Shown here: positions 49,231 to 61,324 of the stretch, piece by piece | How the letters are laid out: each line of letters starts with the position of its first letter | How positions within the stretch are numbered: the stretch's first letter is position 1 | Assembly (NCBI RefSeq): GCF_011881725.1 | Contig: NZ_JAATUR010000030.1 | Span: 1-61,324, forward strand | DNA: 61,324 nucleotides | From: Escherichia coli | Lineage (GTDB): Bacteria > Pseudomonadota > Gammaproteobacteria > Enterobacterales > Enterobacteriaceae | Reading direction: 5' to 3' | Made by a program: the position numbers and the translations under genes | Notes under the pieces: generated by a model | Told to the model about the DNA's origin: nothing | Seen by the model: only the letters and a program-made list of their open reading frames with translations | Database searches by the model: none

Positions 49231-49937
49231 CAGGCATTCCTCTTCTGGCGTTCAAGCCATATTTTTTTCGCCATAAAAATCACCACGGTCAGGGCAAACA
49301 GAATAAACAGTCCGGTGACAAACCAGAATGTACCGCCCGTTAACATGCTACCCGCCCAGGAATAGACAATGGTCGCCGGTAACTGACCGAGCCCGGTGGC
49401 GATAAAAAACTGGCGAAAACGAATTGAAGTCAAACCGGCAGCATAGCTGATTGGATCGAAAGGGACAAAAGGCAATAACCGACATACCAGAATGGTGTGT
49501 TTGCCGTAGCGGGTAAAAAAACCGTCCATGCTGTCGAGTACGGTTTTGCCGGTTAATTTTTCCACTACTTCACGGCCCATTACTCTGGCGATAAAGAAGC
49601 ACAGCGCCGCGCCCGCCATCGAACTGCTCCACGACAGCAAGCCGCCCCAGAACGCGCCAAAAAGTGATGCGTTAGCAAAAGTAATCAAGAACGCCGGTAG
49701 CGGCGCGGCAATGGCCTGCAAAATCATCAAAAAGAATGAGACGACAGCCGCCAGTGTGCCGTAAGACTGAATAAAACGTTCAATACCTTGTTGGTCCACG
49801 GCAGCAAACGCCGCAACGCTGTGATTTATAAAATCATGGACGCCGGGAAGCAGCGCCCATGCAAGCAGCGTAGCGAACAACAAGATGATGATGGTGGCAC
49901 GGTAGTACCAGATTTTACGCGATTGCATCTTCATCAT
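49230..49937 (-). CDS. ydjZ: TVP38/TMEM64-family membrane protein YdjZ
   Basis: A 235-residue inner membrane protein of the DedA-like TVP38/TMEM64 family. The spans include IIILLFATLLAWALLPG and the family core FANASLFGAFWGGLLSW, with a later conserved RLLPFVPFDPISYAAG. It is paralogous to YdjX in the same operon. Function is unknown. It starts 15 bases after the ydjY stop. Confidence 0.93.
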   Translation of the reverse strand: MMKMQSRKIWYYRATIIILLFATLLAWALLPGVHDFINHSVAAFAAVDQQGIERFIQSYGTLAAVVSFFLMILQAIAAPLPAFLITFANASLFGAFWGGLLSWSSSMAGAALCFFIARVMGREVVEKLTGKTVLDSMDGFFTRYGKHTILVCRLLPFVPFDPISYAAGLTSIRFRQFFIATGLGQLPATIVYSWAGSMLTGGTFWFVTGLFILFALTVVIFMAKKIWLERQKRNA

Positions 49938-49952
49938 CCTTTATCCTGATGG

Positions 49953-50630
49953 TTATTCGGCGATTTTAAAGGTAACCGTTGCCAGCGTGTTATCTGCTGG
50001 AAGAACCGACGCATTGCCTTTGAATTTTACTTCGCTACGTTTTTCCACCGCACCATAAGTGTATGTCGCATTGCTGACGATACCGACCGGACAGCTATCC
50101 AGACATACCAGGCAGCCTGTTTTTTTCTCTTCCGCCGCCGCTAAGTTACCGCCAAAGCGCATATCCAGTTTTTTACCGTTACTATCGACAATCACGTCAT
50201 CGAAGGAATACGCTTTTGCCGCGCCTTGCCAGTTAACCGAAATAGCCAGTTTACTGCCCTCAACATGCGTCGTTTCTTTATTCTCCATGGTCATGTTTTC
50301 GCCCGGGGTGCCACCGGCCTGTTTCAGGGCTTCATAAAATGCTTTTGGAGTCGCGTAACCCATAAACAGCGATTTGTGCCCATTGGAGCCATCTTTAAAC
50401 ACAATGCCGTGGCGTGTATCGTCGGTGAGGAAACGACCATTAATTTGTACCAGCATGGTTACCGTATGGTTATTTGCATCGACACGTAGCGGCTGGCTGT
50501 CGGAAAGTCCATCGTATTCCACTTTTGCCGCCGTATTTTCTTTTTGATCGCAGCCATTAAGCCCCGCAACGGCCAGTAAACACAGTGCAGCCAGTCCTTT
50601 TTTCCATGACACTGAATAATGTTGCAACAT
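49953..50630 (-). CDS. ydjY: Cysteine-rich lipoprotein YdjY
   Basis: A 225-residue lipoprotein. The signal peptide ends in LLAVAGLNGC, so the chain starts at the lipidated cysteine near residue 28. A unique cluster GCLVCLDSCPVGI (three cysteines) resembles half of a ferredoxin [4Fe-4S] site, but is one cysteine short of a full CxxCxxCxxxCP pattern and may bind another metal or make a redox disulfide. Function unknown. The ATG at 50630 is 4 bases after the ydjX stop. Confidence 0.92.
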   Translation of the reverse strand: MLQHYSVSWKKGLAALCLLAVAGLNGCDQKENTAAKVEYDGLSDSQPLRVDANNHTVTMLVQINGRFLTDDTRHGIVFKDGSNGHKSLFMGYATPKAFYEALKQAGGTPGENMTMENKETTHVEGSKLAISVNWQGAAKAYSFDDVIVDSNGKKLDMRFGGNLAAAEEKKTGCLVCLDSCPVGIVSNATYTYGAVEKRSEVKFKGNASVLPADNTLATVTFKIAE

Positions 50631-50634
50631 CGTT

Positions 50635-51345
50635 CTATCCTTCATTTTTAGGGTGAGTGAGTGGGCCGCGGCGCGAAGCAGACAGATCCACTTGTTTGTG
50701 ACGAGCGTAGAGTTTGGCGAGCTGGACGAGAATAAACAGCGCCAGACCAGCCAGACAGAGTTGTAAAATAAAGCGCAGCGTAATGCCTTCACTGGCAAGA
50801 TCGCTGGCCATCACGGTATAAATCACGATTCCGGGCAGAGTGGTTAATGCCGAAATAAGGGTATAAGGCCAGAAGGCGATGGCGGTTAATCCGTAAGCGT
50901 AATTCTGAATATTGTAAGGAAACAGCGGGATTAAGCGTGTCAGAATAAGAAAATCGATACCGTTACGCGCAATGCCTTTTTCAATGGCCTTAAAGGTGTG
51001 GCTATGACCCACGTATTTCAGTAGTAGGTCACGCCCCAGAAAGCGCGCCAACAGGAATGAACACGACGAGGCCAGCGTAGCGGCAATTAACGAAAGTAGT
51101 GTTCCTGTTAGCGGACCAAAAACTATTCCACCGGCGATCACCAGTACGCTACCCGGTAGCAGAAAAAGGGTGGCGATGATGAATAACAGAATATAGAGGC
51201 TATAACCGAAAAATCCGCTCTGGCGAATGAGTGTCTGTAAGTGGGGTAAGTCGGTGAGCAGATCGAATAAACCGAAAGCATGGATAGCGTAAATTATCAG
51301 CGCGAAAAATAGACAGGCAAAAAGAAATTTACGCTCAGCGCTCAT
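50635..51345 (-). CDS. ydjX: TVP38/TMEM64-family membrane protein YdjX
   Basis: A 236-residue inner membrane protein of the DedA-like TVP38/TMEM64 family, first gene of the ydjXYZ-ynjABCDE operon. Family landmarks are IAGGIVFGPLTGTLLSL and LTRLIPLFPYNIQNYAYG. The ATG at 51345 agrees with K-12. Function unknown; related proteins in this family act as lipid or anion transporters. Convergent organisation does not occur here; the xthA gene upstream is separated by 167 bases and a terminator. Confidence 0.93.
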   Translation of the reverse strand: MSAERKFLFACLFFALIIYAIHAFGLFDLLTDLPHLQTLIRQSGFFGYSLYILLFIIATLFLLPGSVLVIAGGIVFGPLTGTLLSLIAATLASSCSFLLARFLGRDLLLKYVGHSHTFKAIEKGIARNGIDFLILTRLIPLFPYNIQNYAYGLTAIAFWPYTLISALTTLPGIVIYTVMASDLASEGITLRFILQLCLAGLALFILVQLAKLYARHKQVDLSASRRGPLTHPKNEG

Positions 51346-51475
51346 CGTAGAGTTTCCTATATCAAACTTGATAATAGAGAAGTGGTCAGACAACTAAAAA
51401 ACGCAGTGACGGTATAACAAAGGCGGGTAAGCAACAAACCCTTACTGACAGTTTGTTGATTTTTCTCAAAGTTAA

Positions 51476-51504
51476 TTTTCCTGGCCCAGCGCGGGCCAGG
51501 AAAA
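51476..51504 (-). terminator. Terminator of xthA
   Basis: A 12-base inverted repeat (51476-51487 and 51493-51504) lies 8 bases past the xthA stop, with T-containing flanks on the minus strand. Confidence 0.8.
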
Positions 51505-51512
51505 CAGATAAA

Positions 51513-52319
51513 TTAGCGACGGAAGGTCGCCCAGACAGGTGCGTGATCGGACGGTTTTTCCATACTGCGGATTTCATAGTCAATGCCGGTTTCTACGCAG
51601 CACTCGGCCAGTGGCTGGCTGGCAAGCAGCAGGTCGATACGCAGTCCACGGTTATCGTCAAAACCTTTTGAGCGGTAATCAAACCATGAAAAGCGGTCCG
51701 CCGTTTCTGGATTCGCATGGCGGAAAGTATCCACCAGTCCCCAGCTAATCAACCTGTCCATCCATTCACGCTCTTCCGGCAGGAAAGAACATTTTCCGGT
51801 ACGCAGCCAGCGTTTACGGTTCTCTTCGCCAATGCCGATATCCAGGTCGGTGGGGCTGATATTCATATCGCCCATAATCAGCACCGGATTTTCGCGCTTG
51901 AGTTCGGTTTCCAGATAATTTTGCAGGTTCTGATAGAACTGCGCTTTCGCCGGGAATTTAACGGGATGGTCGCGGCTTTCGCCCTGCGGGAAGTAGCCGT
52001 TGATCACGGTGACGTTGCCCAGCGGTGAGGGAATTTCCGCCATAATTATCCGCCGTTGTGCCTCTTCACCGTCACCAGGGAAGCCGCGACGCACAGCAAT
52101 CGGCGTCTCTTTGGTCAACAGCGCCACGCCATAATGGCCTTTCTGCCCGTGATAAAACACGTTGTAGCCGAGCTTTGCCACCTCTTCGAGCGGAAACATA
52201 TCATCATGAACTTTTGTCTCCTGCAGGCCAATCACATCAGGCTGGTGCTTGTTGACGATAGCTTCAAGCTGGTGAGGTCTGGCGCGCAGGCCGTTGATAT
52301 TAAAAGAGACAAATTTCAT
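51513..52319 (-). CDS. xthA: Exonuclease III
   Basis: XthA is the main AP endonuclease and 3'-5' exonuclease for double-stranded DNA repair. The 268 residues carry the EEP signatures: [23 protein letters not shown] and the terminal [10 protein letters not shown]. It is expressed in stationary phase under sigma-S in E. coli. ATG at 52319. Confidence 0.97.
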   Translation of the reverse strand: MKFVSFNINGLRARPHQLEAIVNKHQPDVIGLQETKVHDDMFPLEEVAKLGYNVFYHGQKGHYGVALLTKETPIAVRRGFPGDGEEAQRRIIMAEIPSPLGNVTVINGYFPQGESRDHPVKFPAKAQFYQNLQNYLETELKRENPVLIMGDMNISPTDLDIGIGEENRKRWLRTGKCSFLPEEREWMDRLISWGLVDTFRHANPETADRFSWFDYRSKGFDDNRGLRIDLLLASQPLAECCVETGIDYEIRSMEKPSDHAPVWATFRR

Positions 52320-52595
52320 AGTCGCTGCCATTTATTCTGATAATGAGTGCGTGGATGTTAGCAGAAATTCGTCTGACTTACTGCCTGTTGTTAAGTGATT
52401 TGATCGATGGTTGTTAATGATGTCAACGATGGCGCAAAAAATGCCCGCTTTTGGTGCGTGGTGCGTCAGAATGGCGCAGTAATTTCCAGTAAATTTCGTC
52501 AATGATCACAATTCCAGAATTATATTTCACTTTTGCATAACATTGCGTTTTTTATTCTTTTTATTCATCCGCATCGCAAACATATTCACTTTATA

Positions 52596-52610
52596 TGCAC
52601 TTTTAATGCA
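52596..52610 (+). promoter_or_regulatory. NtrC-like site upstream of ast
   Basis: The near-palindrome tgcacttttaatgca fits the NtrC consensus TGCACC-N5-GGTGCA in its outer bases. It lies 67 bases before the -24 element of the sigma-54 promoter. Confidence 0.65.
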
Positions 52611-52676
52611 TATCGTTGGGTTGTAACCCATTGATTATCAGTTAATCGCTCCCTTTTATGCACTTTTATCACTGGC

Positions 52677-52691
52677 TGGCACGAACCCTGC
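52677..52691 (+). promoter_or_regulatory. Sigma-54 promoter of astCADBE
   Basis: tggcacgaaccctgc has the -24 TGGCAC and -12 CTGC elements with N5 spacing. It is 74 bases before astC. The operon is induced by nitrogen starvation through NtrC. Confidence 0.88.
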
Positions 52692-52728
52692 AATCTACAT
52701 TTACAGCGCAAACATTACTTATTATTAA

Positions 52729-58792
<6,064 letters not shown>

Positions 58793-58798
58793 CACTTG

Positions 58799-58820
58799 CC
58801 CGCAGAAAGATTTCTGCGGG
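58799..58820 (+). terminator. Weak terminator of the ast operon
   Basis: A 9-base stem (cccgcagaa with ttctgcggg) with a 4-base loop lies 7 bases past the astE stop. It is followed by TATTTAATGAC, with no proper T run. Confidence 0.65.
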
Positions 58821-59120
58821 TATTTAATGACTTTTTTCGGAATAATACAGATTAATCCTGGATGTTTGCTTTATTTATCGCCATTTATCAGGTATATTCC
58901 TCCATAATTTCTGCAAAATCATTGTGTTGTAATATTTCCTTATCACTTTCCTTCAAATTTTCTTTTTTTCTCCACAATTGGCTAAAAAGTGTTTTTTACA
59001 CTTTCATTGATTTACCGTTGCTCTGATTAATTGACGCTAAACACAGTAAAGTTAATCTCGTCAACACGGCACGCTACTTAAGAAAGCCGTAACAAATAAC
59101 TGAAAGGAAGGATATAGAAT
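58821..59120. other. Upstream region of spy with BaeR-like boxes
   Basis: A 300-base region that controls spy. Two sequences match the BaeR consensus TCTnCAnAA: tctgcaaaa (58910-58918) and tctccacaa (58969-58977). A CpxR-like gtaaag half site is at about 59046. In E. coli spy is induced by BaeSR and CpxAR. Confidence 0.6.
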
Positions 59121-59606
59121 ATGCGTAAATTAACTGCACTGTTTGTTGCCTCTACCCTGGCTCTTGGCGCGGCTAACCTGGCCCACGCCGCTGACACCAC
59201 TACCGCAGCACCGGCTGACGCGAAGCCGATGATGCACCATAAAGGGAAGTTCGGTCCGCATCATGACATGATGTTCAAAGACCTGAACCTGACCGACGCG
59301 CAGAAACAGCAGATTCGTGAAATCATGAAAGGTCAGCGTGACCAGATGAAACGTCCGCCGCTGGAAGAACGCCGCGCAATGCATGACATTATCGCCAGCG
59401 ATACTTTCGACAAAGCAAAAGCTGAAGCGCAGATCGCAAAAATGGAAGAACAGCGCAAAGCTAACATGCTGGCGCACATGGAAACCCAGAACAAGATTTA
59501 CAACATCCTGACGCCGGAGCAGAAAAAGCAATTTAATGCTAATTTTGAGAAGCGTCTGACAGAACGTCCAGCGGCAAAAGGTAAAATGCCTGCAACTGCT
59601 GAATAA
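59121..59606 (+). CDS. spy: Periplasmic ATP-independent chaperone Spy
   Basis: Spy is a periplasmic chaperone induced by envelope stress that keeps proteins from aggregating. The 161-residue precursor has a signal peptide ending near NLAHAAD and two LTxxQ motifs (LTDAQKQQIREIM and LTPEQKKQF) of the cradle-shaped dimer. It is methionine- and basic-residue-rich. A strong AAGGAAGG ribosome site precedes the ATG. It has its own promoter region and a long terminator. Confidence 0.96.
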   Translation: MRKLTALFVASTLALGAANLAHAADTTTAAPADAKPMMHHKGKFGPHHDMMFKDLNLTDAQKQQIREIMKGQRDQMKRPPLEERRAMHDIIASDTFDKAKAEAQIAKMEEQRKANMLAHMETQNKIYNILTPEQKKQFNANFEKRLTERPAAKGKMPATAE

Positions 59607-59623
59607 TCTTTCAGCCAAAAACT

Positions 59624-59688
59624 TAAGACCGCCGGTCTTGTCCACTACCTTGCAGTAATGCGGTGGACAGGATCGGCGGTTTTCTTTT
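59624..59688 (+). terminator. Terminator of spy
   Basis: A long imperfect hairpin (59626-59645 with about 59663-59680), rich in G-C pairs near its base, is followed by ttttctttt. It begins about 18 bases past the spy stop. Confidence 0.8.
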
Positions 59689-59724
59689 ATGCGCCTGTGC
59701 TTGTCATTTTTGCAAAAACGCTAA

Positions 59725-61225
<1,501 letters not shown>

Positions 61226-61237
61226 TGTTGACTCCGG

Positions 61238-61259
61238 ATGCTGGTTATCTATCCAGTGT
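61238..61259 (-). promoter_or_regulatory. LexA box of cho
   Basis: The sequence ctggttatctatccag (61241-61256) fits CTG-N10-CAG, the SOS box core, 16 bases before the cho start. The full 20-base consensus is imperfect, suggesting moderate repression. Confidence 0.75.
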
Positions 61260-61324
61260 AGCAGGCGGGAAACGATTAAAAAAGAGGCGGATCGAGGACA
61301 ACGCTTACACCGTCTGATGCGCTA

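Overview
The window is a 61 kb piece of an enterobacterial chromosome whose proteins look nearly identical to Escherichia coli. Gene order follows the E. coli K-12 stretch from yoaE (beside manXYZ) to cho, written in the reverse of the usual K-12 map orientation. Residue differences I notice against remembered K-12 proteins, plus several missing K-12 genes, suggest a non-K-12 E. coli or a close Escherichia relative. All comparison with K-12 is from memory, not from a search. There are no rRNA or tRNA genes, prophages, complete insertion sequences or CRISPR arrays. About 60 protein genes are supported, including three small membrane proteins of 24-34 residues.

Layout. 0-5 kb: yoaE, the c-di-GMP phosphodiesterase pdeD, and serine deaminase sdaA. 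5-9 kb: nudL, pabB, yoaH, yoaC and the RidA-like yoaB. 9-15.6 kb: yoaA helicase, tsaB, lipoprotein yeaY, fadD with a FadR operator, and rnd with its UUG start and U-rich leader. 15.6-16.2 kb: a deletion scar holding the 3' remains of dmlA and dmlR around a 14-base G run; yeaV, yeaW and yeaX are not found. 16.2-20.9 kb: leuE, nitrate/NO-responsive yeaR-yoaG, yeaQ, yoaJ, yoaK, dgcP, yoaF, yeaO, yeaL and yoaI. nimR-nimT, expected between yeaL and yeaO, are absent.

20.9-28 kb: yeaK, dgcJ, cdgI (degenerate GGDEF), and yeaG-yeaH behind a sigma-54 promoter. Four c-di-GMP-type proteins (pdeD, dgcP, dgcJ, cdgI) thus lie within 25 kb. 28-35 kb: mipA, yeaE, yeaD, gapA, msrB-yeaC, then the ansA-pncA pair. 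35-42.4 kb: sppA, ydjA, selD-topB and gdhA; ynjI, expected between topB and gdhA, is replaced by a REP element. 42.6-44 kb: ynjH, nudG and ynjF.

44-51.3 kb: an eight-gene, tightly packed operon ydjX-ydjY-ydjZ-ynjA-ynjB-ynjC-ynjD-ynjE. It combines two TVP38-type membrane proteins, a cysteine-rich lipoprotein, a CxxC AhpD-like protein, a complete ABC importer and a secreted triple rhodanese. It is conserved but poorly understood, and is the best candidate here for an undescribed system. 51.5-61.3 kb: xthA, the arginine succinyltransferase operon astCADBE with a sigma-54 promoter and NtrC-like site, the periplasmic chaperone spy with BaeR-like boxes, the HutD-like ves, and the SOS endonuclease cho with a LexA box.
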